Shown piece after piece: positions 44,553 to 53,289 of a stretch of 64,000 nucleotides of DNA. The first letter of the stretch is position 1, and every line of letters starts with the position of its first letter. A program made the position numbers and the translations under genes. Below the pieces are notes generated by a model. That model saw only the letters and a program-made list of their open reading frames with translations. It did not search any database and had not been told where the DNA came from. Source of the stretch: Roseomonas mucosa. GTDB lineage: Bacteria; Pseudomonadota; Alphaproteobacteria; Acetobacterales; Acetobacteraceae. The stretch lies in contig CAMDWG010000007.1 of NCBI GenBank assembly GCA_945878375.1, positions 1 to 64,000 on the forward strand, read 5' to 3'.

Positions 44553-46466
44553 ATGCCCGCTTCCGCCTCGCCTGCGGCCGATCCGGGCAGCCTGCGCCAT
44601 GACGGGGCGAGGCCCGTCGCCTCCGCCCCGCACAGCACCGGCGCGATCCGCGATGCCTGGCGGCTGGCGCGCGGCTGGGGGCGGGCGGAGCCCTGGCGGG
44701 CCACGGGGCTGGTCGCGGCGGCGCTCGGGCTGATCCTGCTGCAACTCGCGGTGGATTGGGGCTTCGCGCTCTGGCACCGCGCCGCCTTCGATGCGCTGGA
44801 GGCGCGCAACGGCACGGCCTTCCTGGCGCAGATGCTGGTCTTCGCGGGGCTGGTGGCGGCGCTGATGCTGGCCAGTGTCGGGCGGCTCTGGGCGCGGCAG
44901 GCGATCGGGCTGCGGTGGCGGCGATGGCTGGTGCTGAAGCTGCAGGGCGCGATGCTGGCCGATGGGCGCCATCACCGCCTGGCTGCGGACGCCGCCGGCA
45001 CCGACAACCCCGACCAGCGGATCGGGGAGAATGCGCGCTGGGCCACCGCCATCGCGGTCGATCTCGCGCTCGGGCTGATCTACGCGGTGGTGCTGCTGGC
45101 GTCCTTCGCGGGGATGCTCTGGCACCTTTCGGCTGGCTTCGTCCTGCCTCTGCCGGGCGGGACGCTGGCCATTCCGGGCGGGTTGCTGTGGGCGGCGCTG
45201 GCCTATGCGGGGGGCTGCGCCGCGCTGACGTGGCGGCTCGGGCGGCACCTGCCGGCGATCCATGCCGACCGCAACGCCGCCGAGGCCGACCACCGCTTCG
45301 CCCTGATCCGACTGCGGGAGAACAGCGAGGCCGTGGCGCTGATCGGGGGCGAGGCGGATGAACGCCGCGGCCTCGCTGCGGCGTATGGGCGGGTTGAAGC
45401 CGCGACACGGCGGATGTTCGGCGCGGAGCGCAGCCTGATGTGGCTCGGCTGCTGCTACATGCCGGTCGCAGGCGTGCTGCCCCTGCTGCTCGGCGCGCCG
45501 CAATTCTTCGCCGGCGCCATCACGCTCGGCGTGCTGATGCAGATGGCGCATGCCTTCACCGAGGTCACGCGCGCGCTGTGCTGGCTGACGGAGAACTGGC
45601 CGCGCCTCGCCGATTGGCGCTGCCATGTCGCGCGCGTGGTCGAATTGGAACGCGCGCTGGACGCGCCCGCCGAGGCGGACGGCCAGTTGCGGCGGGCCGA
45701 GGATGCGCCCGCGCTCGACCTGCGCGGCGTCGCGCTCGCCACCCCTTGCGGGCGTGCGCTGCTGCGTGCCCCCACCCTGACCGTCCTGCCCGGCGAGCGG
45801 GTTCTGATCCGGGGCGAAAGCGGCAGCGGCAAATCCACCCTGTTCCGCGCCCTGGCGGGCCTCTGGTCCTGGGGCGAGGGCGAGATCCGCGTACCGAGCC
45901 GCCGGGCCAGCATGTTCCTCCCCCAACGGCCCTACCTGCCGCTCGGCCCGCTCGCCGCGGCGCTCTGCTACCCCGCGCCGCCCGACGCCTTCGGGGCGGA
46001 GGCACTGCACGCGGCGCTGCGGCGCTGCAACCTCGGCCACCTGGTGCCAAGGCTGGGTGAGGCAGCGCGCTGGGACCGCGTGCTGTCGCTCGGCGAGCAG
46101 CAGCGGCTGGGCTTCGCGCGGGTGCTGCTGCATCGGCCAAGCTGGATCTTCCTGGATGAGGCGACATCCGGCCTCGACGAAACGAACCAGGCGGCGATGT
46201 ATGCGCTGCTGGCGGCGGAGTTGCCGGGGGCGGGGCTGGTCTCGATCGGCCACCGCGCGGGCCTCGACCGGCACCACGACCGGGAAATGGTGGTGCTGGC
46301 CGGGCCGGGCGGCGGGCGGATGGTGGCGGCTGGCGCCGCAATGCAGGCCCGGCCCGGGGCGCCCGTGCCCCGCCGGGACATGCCGCGAGACCCGCCGGGG
46401 GCGGCTCGCGCCGTTGTGATGCTGCGCGGCTTGACATCGGCGGTCGCGCCGGCCAGCCATGGTTGA
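44553..46466 (+). CDS. SbmA/BacA-type ABC transporter with fused ATPase (YddA-like)
   Basis: A 637-residue half-transporter. An N-terminal membrane domain of about six helices (residues 45-330) of the SbmA/BacA/ABCD type is fused to an ATPase domain. Walker A is GESGSGKSTLFRAL, the signature is LSLGEQQRLGFARVLL and Walker B is WIFLDEATSGLDE. Relatives import peptides or move very-long-chain acyl groups; BacA-like proteins affect symbiosis and peptide uptake. The C-terminus has an extra low-complexity tail of about 60 residues. Confidence 0.88.
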   Translation: MPASASPAADPGSLRHDGARPVASAPHSTGAIRDAWRLARGWGRAEPWRATGLVAAALGLILLQLAVDWGFALWHRAAFDALEARNGTAFLAQMLVFAGLVAALMLASVGRLWARQAIGLRWRRWLVLKLQGAMLADGRHHRLAADAAGTDNPDQRIGENARWATAIAVDLALGLIYAVVLLASFAGMLWHLSAGFVLPLPGGTLAIPGGLLWAALAYAGGCAALTWRLGRHLPAIHADRNAAEADHRFALIRLRENSEAVALIGGEADERRGLAAAYGRVEAATRRMFGAERSLMWLGCCYMPVAGVLPLLLGAPQFFAGAITLGVLMQMAHAFTEVTRALCWLTENWPRLADWRCHVARVVELERALDAPAEADGQLRRAEDAPALDLRGVALATPCGRALLRAPTLTVLPGERVLIRGESGSGKSTLFRALAGLWSWGEGEIRVPSRRASMFLPQRPYLPLGPLAAALCYPAPPDAFGAEALHAALRRCNLGHLVPRLGEAARWDRVLSLGEQQRLGFARVLLHRPSWIFLDEATSGLDETNQAAMYALLAAELPGAGLVSIGHRAGLDRHHDREMVVLAGPGGGRMVAAGAAMQARPGAPVPRRDMPRDPPGAARAVVMLRGLTSAVAPASHG

Positions 46467-46743
46467 CGGGGCGGCGCGCGAACCCTAGGTTCAGGCTGCC
46501 TCCCGGCAATCGGTAGCGACTGGCGCGCCAGACGGAACGGGACCATGGCCTCGGCCCATGGTTGTCCGGACCGTCACAGGGCCCAGTCCAGCCGATCCTT
46601 CCCTCCCTTATCCCCCGGATGCCGCGATTAAAGCCCAGGAACCAGGGCAGGCGGCAAGGCGGAGGGCCGAGCGAGCGGGCTGATGCCCGATCCGGCCTCA
46701 TCGCATCCGGGACTTTCCCCTGCCTTTCCTCCGCGCGCGATCC
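46467..46743 (+). other. rho leader region
   Basis: 277 bp without a convincing gene. ACCATGGCC/GGCCCATGGT near 46542-46563 can form a hairpin. Pyrimidine-rich, C-rich stretches follow (46597-46616 and 46722-46735), as expected of Rho-binding leaders, so autoregulated premature termination is plausible. No clear -35/-10 pair is seen. Confidence 0.4.
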
Positions 46744-48045
46744 ATGGCGCGCAGCACGGACGCACCCGCGATGCACCTTTCGGAACTCAAGGCCAAATCC
46801 CCGGCCGACCTGCTGGCCTTCGCCGAGGACGTCGGGGTGGAGAACGCGTCCTCCCTGCGGAAGCAGGACATGATGTTCGCGATCCTCAAGACGCTCGCCG
46901 ACAACGAGCAGGCGATCTACGGCGACGGGACGCTCGAGATCCTGTCGGACGGCTTCGGCTTCCTCCGCAGCCCGCAGGCAAACTTCCTGCCCGGGCCGGA
47001 CGACATCTATGTCTCCCCCGCCCAGGTGCGGCGCTTCGGGCTTCGCACCGGCGACACGGTGGAAGGCCAGATCCGCGCGCCGAAGGATGGCGAACGCTAT
47101 TTCGCGCTGCTGAAGGTCGACACCGTCAATTTCGAGCCGCCCGAGGCGCTGCGCCACCGGATCAACTTCGACAACCTGACCGCGCTCTACCCCACGCGCC
47201 GCCTGAAGATGGAGAACCCCGAGCTCGAGAGCGTCGCGAAGGGGCCGGCCAAGGACTATACCCACCGCATCATCGACCTGATCGCGCCGATCGGCATGGG
47301 CCAGCGCGCCCTGATCGTGGCGCCGCCGCGCACCGGCAAGACGGTGATGATGCAGAACATCGCCAAGTCGATCTCCGCCAACCACCCGGATGTCTTCCTG
47401 ATCGTGCTGCTGATCGACGAGCGGCCCGAGGAAGTGACCGACATGGCCCGCACCGTGCGCGGCGAGGTCGTGGCCTCCACCTTCGACGAGCCGGCGACGC
47501 GCCACGTCCAGGTGACGGAGATGGTGCTGGAGAAGGCGAAGCGCCTGGTCGAGCACAAGCGCGACGTGGTGATCCTACTGGATTCGATCACGCGCCTCGG
47601 CCGCGCCTACAACTCCGTCGTGCCATCCTCGGGCAAGGTGCTGACGGGCGGCGTGGACGCCAATGCGCTGCAGCGGCCGAAGCGCTTCTTCGGCGCGGCG
47701 CGCAACATCGAGGAAGGCGGATCGCTGACCATCATCGCCACCGCGCTGATCGACACCGGCAGCCGCATGGACGAGGTGATCTTCGAGGAGTTCAAGGGCA
47801 CCGGCAACAGCGAGGTCATCCTGGACCGCAAGCTGTCCGACAAGCGCGTCTTCCCCGCGATCGACATCACCAAGTCCGGCACCCGCAAGGAAGAGCTGCT
47901 GGTGGATCGCGGATCTCTCGCGAAGATGTGGGTCCTGCGCCGCATCCTGAACCCGATGGGCACCCAGGACGCGATGGAGTTCCTGCTGGACAAGCTGAAG
48001 TACAGCAAGACCAACCAGGACTTCTTCGATGCAATGAACACCTGA
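46744..48045 (+). CDS. rho: Transcription termination factor Rho
   Basis: A 433-residue RNA-dependent ATPase that ends transcription. The N-terminal [20 protein letters not shown] and the RNA-binding cold-shock-like domain ([17 protein letters not shown]) are followed by Walker [13 protein letters not shown] and Walker [17 protein letters not shown]. It ends with [15 protein letters not shown]. Family members usually start at the Met nine residues in (46771), so either start is possible. The last codons form one arm of a perfect hairpin. Confidence 0.97.
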   Translation: MARSTDAPAMHLSELKAKSPADLLAFAEDVGVENASSLRKQDMMFAILKTLADNEQAIYGDGTLEILSDGFGFLRSPQANFLPGPDDIYVSPAQVRRFGLRTGDTVEGQIRAPKDGERYFALLKVDTVNFEPPEALRHRINFDNLTALYPTRRLKMENPELESVAKGPAKDYTHRIIDLIAPIGMGQRALIVAPPRTGKTVMMQNIAKSISANHPDVFLIVLLIDERPEEVTDMARTVRGEVVASTFDEPATRHVQVTEMVLEKAKRLVEHKRDVVILLDSITRLGRAYNSVVPSSGKVLTGGVDANALQRPKRFFGAARNIEEGGSLTIIATALIDTGSRMDEVIFEEFKGTGNSEVILDRKLSDKRVFPAIDITKSGTRKEELLVDRGSLAKMWVLRRILNPMGTQDAMEFLLDKLKYSKTNQDFFDAMNT

Positions 48046-48072
48046 AGGGTGTTCATTGCATCGATGTTTTGT
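48026..48072 (+). terminator. Intrinsic terminator built on the rho stop codon
   Basis: A perfect 17-bp inverted repeat. Arm 48026-48042 encodes the last residues of Rho, the loop TGAAG (48043-48047) begins with the stop codon TGA, and arm 48048-48064 follows. Then comes TGTTTTGTG. The long stem and U-rich tail fit an intrinsic terminator fused to the coding end. Confidence 0.75.
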
Positions 48073-48089
48073 GTGCCCTCAGACGCGTC

Positions 48090-48220
48090 GTGCCGGAGGC
48101 ACGCCTTTGGCGTGACGCGCCGGCTCCGCCGGCTTGGCTTCGCGCCACGCACTGGTGCGCCGGGCCGGCAAGTCGGTCTGGGCGCGGGCCGCTTGGCGGC
48201 CTCGGCGGGCTTCGCCCGCC
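48090..48220. repeat. Chain of short perfect hairpins with three-base loops
   Basis: Five perfect stems occur in 130 bp. They are GTGCC-GGA-GGCAC (48090-48102), CACGCC-TTT-GGCGTG (48100-48114), GCCGGC-TCC-GCCGGC (48119-48133), GGCCGC-TTG-GCGGCC (48187-48201) and GGCGGGC-TTC-GCCCGCC (48204-48220). The first two share CAC and so compete. No convincing gene lies here. Confidence 0.65.
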
Positions 48221-48253
48221 GCCCGCGCTGGCAGGTCATGGTGCGATGATTCC

Positions 48254-48276
48254 GGGGGCCTTCTGGCCCCCTTTTT
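48254..48276 (+). terminator. Intrinsic terminator or attenuator just before the HD gene
   Basis: GGGGGCC (48254-48260), loop TTCT and GGCCCCC (48265-48271) are followed by TTTTT (48272-48276), a textbook terminator. It ends 13 bp before the ATG of the next gene. Confidence 0.85.
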
Positions 48277-48289
48277 CGTGGTAGAATCA

Positions 48290-48859
48290 ATGGACCAGAC
48301 TGACACCGGCGCGGCGCGGATCCTGCGTGCGGCGCATTTCGCGGCCCGGGTGCACGTCACCCACAAGCGCAAGGGCGCCTCGGCCGAGCCCTATGTGAAC
48401 CATGTGCTCGAAGTGGCGCAGATCCTGGCCGAGAACGGCGCGCCGGAGGAGGCAATCCTCGCCGGACTGCTGCACGACACGGTCGAGGACAGCGACAACG
48501 ACCCCGAGCCGATCACCCACGCCCGTCTCGTCGCCGAATTCGGTGAGACGGTGGCGCGGATCGTCGCGGAGACCACGGACGACAAGTCGCTGCCGAAGGA
48601 AACGCGCAAGGCGCTACAAGTGAAGCACGCGCCCGGGACCTCTGATCCGGCGAAGATGCTCAAGCTCGCCGACAAGATCTCCAACCTGTGCGCCATCACG
48701 GCGAGCCCGCCAGCGAATTGGGAGCATGCGCGGCGCGTAGAGTATGTGGGCTGGGCGGGACGCGTCGCGGTCGGGCTAAAGGGCGCGAACCCGGCGCTCG
48801 ATGCGCTGTTCGACGCCACCTACCGCGATGCTGTCGCCAGGCTGGCGACGGAGGCATGA
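48290..48859 (+). CDS. HD-domain protein, small (p)ppGpp hydrolase-like (MESH1-like)
   Basis: A 189-residue single-domain HD hydrolase like the RelA/SpoT hydrolase domain. Motifs are [25 protein letters not shown], the metal-binding HD in [15 protein letters not shown], and [12 protein letters not shown]. It has no synthetase, TGS or ACT domain, so it matches small alarmone hydrolases; the substrate may be (p)ppGpp or NADPH-like. No ribosome-binding site is visible, and a terminator ends 13 bp before the start. The next gene overlaps as ATGA. Confidence 0.85.
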   Translation: MDQTDTGAARILRAAHFAARVHVTHKRKGASAEPYVNHVLEVAQILAENGAPEEAILAGLLHDTVEDSDNDPEPITHARLVAEFGETVARIVAETTDDKSLPKETRKALQVKHAPGTSDPAKMLKLADKISNLCAITASPPANWEHARRVEYVGWAGRVAVGLKGANPALDALFDATYRDAVARLATEA

Positions 48860-49626
48860 ACGCTGCGCGGCCCGGCGTGCGCGAGATCGAGCGCGCGACG
48901 CTCTCGGCAGTGCCGGCGCCCCGTGTCGTCTTCGAAGGCGGCTTCGTGGTCCGCAGCTTCGCCGGCGGCACGGGGCGCGCGAATGCGGCCTGCTCGCTCG
49001 ATCCCGCGCCGGATGCGGATCTCGGGGCACGGATCGGACGGATCGAAGACTTCTACAGGCGCACGGGCTTCCGGCCACGCTTCCGCTCCTCCCCGCTCGA
49101 TCCGCCGGGCCTCGTGGAGATCCTGGAAGCGCGCGGCTACCGGCCGCATGACGAAAGCCAGGTGATCTGCGGCTCACTGGGGGGGGCGTTCCGCGACGAT
49201 CCGGATTGCGTGGCGCTGGCGGGGCCGGAGCCCGACTGGACCATGGTCGTGGCAAGCGGCGAGCACCAGGTCCCCGCACGGCAGGCGGAAAAGGCGCGGA
49301 TGCCGGAGTTGCTCGGCGTGCCGGCGGCCTGGATCCTGCTGTCCCTGCCCGGCACCGCCGGCACCACGACGCCAGCCGCCTGCGCCTTCGTGACCACGCA
49401 GGGCGAGTTGGCGGGGCTGTTCGACCTGGCGGTGCGGCGGGAGTTTCGCCGGCGGGGCCTCGGGCGGCGCGTGATGGCGGCGGCGGGAGCCTGGGCGAAG
49501 ACGCGCGGCGCCCGCTTCGCCTATGCCCAGGTCGCCTGCACCAACGCGGCCTCCCTGGCGCTGAACGCGGGGCTCGGCCTGACCGAGCATTACCGCTATC
49601 GCTACTTCCTGCACCCGGCCGGCTGA
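48856..49626 (+). CDS. GNAT family N-acetyltransferase
   Basis: A 256-residue acetyltransferase. The C-terminal GNAT domain contains the acetyl-CoA pyrophosphate loop in AVRREFRRRGLGRRVMAAA, then YAQVACTNAASLALNAGLGL and HYRYRYFLHP. The N-terminal half is less conserved, with a GF-PRFRSSPLD segment. The substrate is unknown. The ATG start overlaps the HD-gene stop, so the two are coupled. Confidence 0.88.
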   Translation: MNAARPGVREIERATLSAVPAPRVVFEGGFVVRSFAGGTGRANAACSLDPAPDADLGARIGRIEDFYRRTGFRPRFRSSPLDPPGLVEILEARGYRPHDESQVICGSLGGAFRDDPDCVALAGPEPDWTMVVASGEHQVPARQAEKARMPELLGVPAAWILLSLPGTAGTTTPAACAFVTTQGELAGLFDLAVRREFRRRGLGRRVMAAAGAWAKTRGARFAYAQVACTNAASLALNAGLGLTEHYRYRYFLHPAG

Positions 49627-49679
49627 CCGGTGCCGCTGGCTGACGCCACGCGAACCGACCAGGCGACCGGGTTTGGCGC

Positions 49680-50654
49680 CTATGGCAGCAGGATGGTGCT
49701 GCCCGTGGTCCGGCGCGCTTCGAGGGCGCGGTGCGCCTCCGCGGCGTCCTTCAGGGCGAAACGCTGGTTGACGTTGATCTTCACGGCGCCCTTCGCAACC
49801 ACGTCGAACAGGGCGTTGGCACAGTATTCCAGATCCTCACGCTTGGCGGTGTAGGTCGCGAGCGTCGGGCGGGTCAGGTAGAGCGAGCCCTTGGCGGCGA
49901 GCACGCCGATATCGGCGATCGCGACAGGCCCCGAGGCATTGCCGTAGGACACCATCATCCCGAAGGGCGCGAGGCAGTCGAGCGATGTCATGAAGGTATC
50001 GCGGCCGACGCTGTCGAAGACCACGGGCAGCATGGCGCCGCCGGTGATCTCCTTCACGCGGGCCGGCAGGGTCTCGATCCCGACGACCACGTGATCGGCG
50101 CCATGGGCGCGGACGAGGGCGGCCTTCTCCTCGGTGCTGACGCAGCCGATGACGGTGCAGCCGAGCGCCTTGGCCCATTGGACCATGATCAGGCCGACGC
50201 CGCCGGCCGCGGCATGGACCAGGATCGTCTGGCCCGGCTGGACCTTGTAGGTGCGGGTCAGCAGGAAGCAGGCGGTCATGCCCTGCAGCATCATCGCGGC
50301 CGCCTGTTCGTCCGTGACGGTGCCGGGCAGTTTCACCAACCGATCAGCCTTGATGCTGCGCGCTTCCGCATAGGCGCCGATTGGGGCGGTGGCATATGCC
50401 ACGCGGTCGCCCGGGGCGACATGCGTCACGCCCTCGCCCACGGCCTCAATGACGCCCGAGGCCTCCATGCCGATGGTGGCCGGCAGGGCGGGGGCCTTGT
50501 AGAGGCCGGTGCGGAAATAGACGTCGATATAGTTCAGGCCGATGGCGCGATGGCGCACCAGCGCCTCACCGGGCTTCGGAGCGGGGAGGGGCACCTCCTC
50601 CCAGACCAACGCCTCGGGGCCGCCATATTCGTGGACGCGGATCGCATTGTTCAT
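49680..50654 (-). CDS. Quinone oxidoreductase (NADPH-dependent, MDR family)
   Basis: A 324-residue zinc-free medium-chain dehydrogenase. The segments GLNYIDVYFRTGLY, PATIGMEASGVIEAVGEGV and the nucleotide-binding VHAAAGGVGLIMVQWAKALG are characteristic of E. coli Qor. It would reduce quinones with NADPH. It lies 13 bp after ogt in the same direction and is convergent with the GNAT gene. Confidence 0.92.
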   Translation of the reverse strand: MNNAIRVHEYGGPEALVWEEVPLPAPKPGEALVRHRAIGLNYIDVYFRTGLYKAPALPATIGMEASGVIEAVGEGVTHVAPGDRVAYATAPIGAYAEARSIKADRLVKLPGTVTDEQAAAMMLQGMTACFLLTRTYKVQPGQTILVHAAAGGVGLIMVQWAKALGCTVIGCVSTEEKAALVRAHGADHVVVGIETLPARVKEITGGAMLPVVFDSVGRDTFMTSLDCLAPFGMMVSYGNASGPVAIADIGVLAAKGSLYLTRPTLATYTAKREDLEYCANALFDVVAKGAVKINVNQRFALKDAAEAHRALEARRTTGSTILLP

Positions 50655-50667
50655 AGGGGGTGGTTCC

Positions 50668-51177
50668 TCAGAAGCCGGGCCCGGGCAGGGCGAGGGGGAG
50701 TTCGGATTGGTCGGCGGCAGCCTGGTCGGACCGCAGCCGACATTCGTGGTTCAGGAGCCAGAGCTTCGTGGACGGGCCATCGCCCCCAGAATACCCGCCC
50801 AGCGCCCCACCCACCGCCAGCACGCGGTGGCAGGGGATGAGGAGGGGGATAGGATTGGCGCCATTGGCCTGCCCGACCGCACGGGCGGATGTGCCGAGGT
50901 CGCGGGCCAGATCACCATAGCTGCGGACCCTGCCGGCGGGGATGGCGCCCAGCGCATCCCACACCCGGCGCTGGAAGGCAGAACCATGCGGAGCCAGCGG
51001 CAGGTCGAAGCGGGAAGCGGGGTTGTCGAAATAGTCCTGGAGTTGCGCGACGGCGCGAAGGAGCAACGGCGTCCGTACCTGGTCGCGGCCACGGCCCCAG
51101 TCGAGCGCGACGATCATGCCGTCCTCTTCGGAGACGGTCACCTCGCCGAGCGGTGTGAGGCAGGTCAGTTGGGGCAT
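50668..51177 (-). CDS. ogt: Methylated-DNA--[protein]-cysteine S-methyltransferase
   Basis: A 169-residue suicide repair protein that removes O6-methyl from guanine. The active-site motif IPCHRVLAVGGALGGYSGG holds the acceptor Cys. The HTH-like SAFQRRVWDALGAIPAGRVRSYGDLA is also typical. It lacks an Ada N-terminal regulatory domain, so it is an Ogt-type enzyme. It probably forms an operon with the quinone reductase. The 224 bp upstream (51178-51401) hold no recognisable gene. Confidence 0.94.
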   Translation of the reverse strand: MPQLTCLTPLGEVTVSEEDGMIVALDWGRGRDQVRTPLLLRAVAQLQDYFDNPASRFDLPLAPHGSAFQRRVWDALGAIPAGRVRSYGDLARDLGTSARAVGQANGANPIPLLIPCHRVLAVGGALGGYSGGDGPSTKLWLLNHECRLRSDQAAADQSELPLALPGPGF

Positions 51178-51401
51178 TTCAGGGTCCAGGGCGCGCCATG
51201 CGCCACAACATGGGCCTCGCCGTCAAGCCGGGGACGATGCCACCGCCGTTTCACGGGCGCCAAGGCGGTTGCTTCCGTCGCTGAACGCCGGGCGGCGCGT
51301 ATGTTGCCGTATGAGCGGTTTCACGCATCAGGGCGTTCACGGTCTGCGACGATTTGCTCTAAAGGCTGCGCGATGTCTGTCTCCTTTCCACGGAGCCTCC
51401 C

Positions 51402-51791
51402 GTGACCGATGCGCCCGCCCGTGCTGACACCCCTTTTGCGGAAGCTGGCGATCCGCCGCCCTATTTCCGCGCGCATATCTTTGTCTGTTGCAACCAGCGC
51501 CCCGAAGGGCACCGTCGCGGATCCTGCGCCGCCCGCGGCAGCGAGGATCTTCGCGACTACATGAAGGTGCGCGCCAAGGAACTGGGCCTGCGGGGGATCC
51601 GGGTGAACCAGGCTGGGTGCCTCGACCGGTGCGAGTTTGGGCCGGCGCTGGTGATCTACCCGGAAGGCATCTGGTACAGCCCGAAGACGCGCGCCGATAT
51701 CGATGAGATCCTGGAGGCGCATCTGGTGGCCGGGGGCCGCGCGCGGCGGCTGATGCTGACCGAGCAGGACGTACCGCCCCCCAAGGGGTGA
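51402..51791 (+). CDS. Thioredoxin-like [2Fe-2S] ferredoxin
   Basis: A 129-residue ferredoxin of the thioredoxin-fold type. Cluster ligands appear in FVCCNQRP...GSC and GCLDRCEFGPALVIYPEG. Such proteins resemble the NuoE/Shethna-type ferredoxins and carry electrons to unknown partners. The GTG start at 51402 has GGAG seven bases upstream. It precedes a parS site and mnmE. Confidence 0.9.
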   Translation: MTDAPARADTPFAEAGDPPPYFRAHIFVCCNQRPEGHRRGSCAARGSEDLRDYMKVRAKELGLRGIRVNQAGCLDRCEFGPALVIYPEGIWYSPKTRADIDEILEAHLVAGGRARRLMLTEQDVPPPKG

Positions 51792-51851
51792 ACCCATCTG
51801 CCGGCTGGCTGCCAAGACCGGCCGGCGGTACTGCAAGGCGACAGCCCTGGC

Positions 51852-51867
51852 TGTTTCACGTGAAACA
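51852..51867. promoter_or_regulatory. parS centromere site 1
   Basis: TGTTTCACGTGAAACA matches the 16-bp chromosomal parS consensus at every position. It lies in the 151-bp gap between the ferredoxin and mnmE genes and is about 4.9 kb from parB. Confidence 0.93.
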
Positions 51868-51942
51868 CCCACCCCGGCTGCCCAGCCCGCCGCCCCGACC
51901 CGGTCTGCGGGCGCCGAATTCCAGCAGACAGGCTTCCTCAGC

Positions 51943-53271
51943 ATGGGCGACGCCCAGGACACGATCTTCGCCAAGGCATCCGGTGCCGGCCAGGCCGCCG
52001 TCACGGTGCTGCGGCTATCCGGCCCGCGGGCCCGGGAGGTGCTCGCCAACCTTGCGGGACGCATGCCCTCGCCCAGGGTCGCCAGCCTCCGGCGCCTCCG
52101 CTGCCCGACCACGGGGGAGGTACTGGACCACGCGCTGGTCCTCTGGTTCCCAGGCCCGAACAGCTACACTGGAGAAGACGCGGCAGAACTCCAGCTGCAT
52201 GGCGGCGCGGCGGTAGTCGCTGGCGTGTCGGAGGTGCTGGTGGCACTGGGCTGCCGCCCGGCCGAGCCCGGCGAGTTCACCCGCCGCGCCTTCCTGCATG
52301 ACAGGCTGGACCTGACCCAGGCGGAGGCGATCGCCGACCTGATTGCGGCCGAGACCTCCGCCCAGCGGCGGCAGGCCCTACGGCAGGCGGATGGGGCGCT
52401 GACGCGGCTTTATGGCGACTGGACCAGCCGGGCCACCCGCATCCTCGCCCACCAGGAAGCCGCCATCGAGTTCGAGATGGACGACCTTCCGAGCGATACC
52501 GGCAGCCGCGCCCGCACCGAGGCCGCAGCCCTCGCCGCCGAGATCGCCCGGCACCTCGATGATGGCGGGCGGGGGGAGCGGCTGCGGGACGGGCTCTCCA
52601 TCGCCATCCTGGGGGCGCCGAATGCGGGCAAGTCCTCGCTCCTGAATGCGCTGGTCGGGCGGGATGCGGCGATCGTCTCGGCCCAGGCGGGCACGACGCG
52701 GGATGTGGTGGAATGCAGGCTCGACCTCGGCGGCATCCTTGCGGTGCTGGCCGATACCGCCGGCTTGCGGGAGGCCCGCGACGACATCGAACGCGAAGGC
52801 ATCCGTCGCGCGCGACGGCGAGGCGAGGAAGCCGACCTCGTGCTTGCCATCTTCGCCGCCGATGCCCCCCCGGACGCCGAGACCCTGGCCCTGGCCGCAT
52901 CGCGGCCTGACGCCATCCTCGTGGCGTCGAAATGCGACCTGGCCGCGTCGCCGGCAGCCATGGGAGATCGCGCGCCGCTGCCGACCAGCGTGCGCACGGG
53001 TGCGGGGCTCCCCGAACTCCGCGCCGCGCTGGCGACGGCCGCCGCAGGCCGGGCGGGGCTTGCGGACGCACCCGCCCTGACCCGCGCCCGCCACCGCGCC
53101 GCGCTGACCGAAGCCGTGGCCCGCCTGGCGGAGGCGGAGACGGCGCCGCTCCCGGAACTCGCGGCGGAGGCCTATCGGGGCGCCGTGATGGCGCTTGGTC
53201 ACCTCACCGGCCGGGTCGGGGTCGAGGATGTGCTCGACATCGTCTTCGGCGACTTCTGCATCGGCAAGTAG
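51943..53271 (+). CDS. mnmE: tRNA modification GTPase MnmE
   Basis: A 442-residue GTPase that with MnmG forms 5-(carboxymethylaminomethyl)uridine at tRNA wobble positions. The N-terminal DTIFAKASGAGQAAVTVLRLSGP and the YTGED folate-binding region are typical. G motifs are GAPNAGKSSLLN, GTTRDVV, DTAGLR and SKCD. The C-terminus DFCIGK carries the catalytic Cys. It is 18 bp before mnmG; no strong ribosome-binding site is seen. Confidence 0.97.
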   Translation: MGDAQDTIFAKASGAGQAAVTVLRLSGPRAREVLANLAGRMPSPRVASLRRLRCPTTGEVLDHALVLWFPGPNSYTGEDAAELQLHGGAAVVAGVSEVLVALGCRPAEPGEFTRRAFLHDRLDLTQAEAIADLIAAETSAQRRQALRQADGALTRLYGDWTSRATRILAHQEAAIEFEMDDLPSDTGSRARTEAAALAAEIARHLDDGGRGERLRDGLSIAILGAPNAGKSSLLNALVGRDAAIVSAQAGTTRDVVECRLDLGGILAVLADTAGLREARDDIEREGIRRARRRGEEADLVLAIFAADAPPDAETLALAASRPDAILVASKCDLAASPAAMGDRAPLPTSVRTGAGLPELRAALATAAAGRAGLADAPALTRARHRAALTEAVARLAEAETAPLPELAAEAYRGAVMALGHLTGRVGVEDVLDIVFGDFCIGK

Positions 53272-53289
53272 AAGGCCTATATCGCCCGC

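Noticed and set aside
46600-46620. oriC indicated by a DnaA box
   Set aside because: Only one near-match (TTATCCCCC) is seen; there is no cluster of boxes or AT-rich unwinding region.
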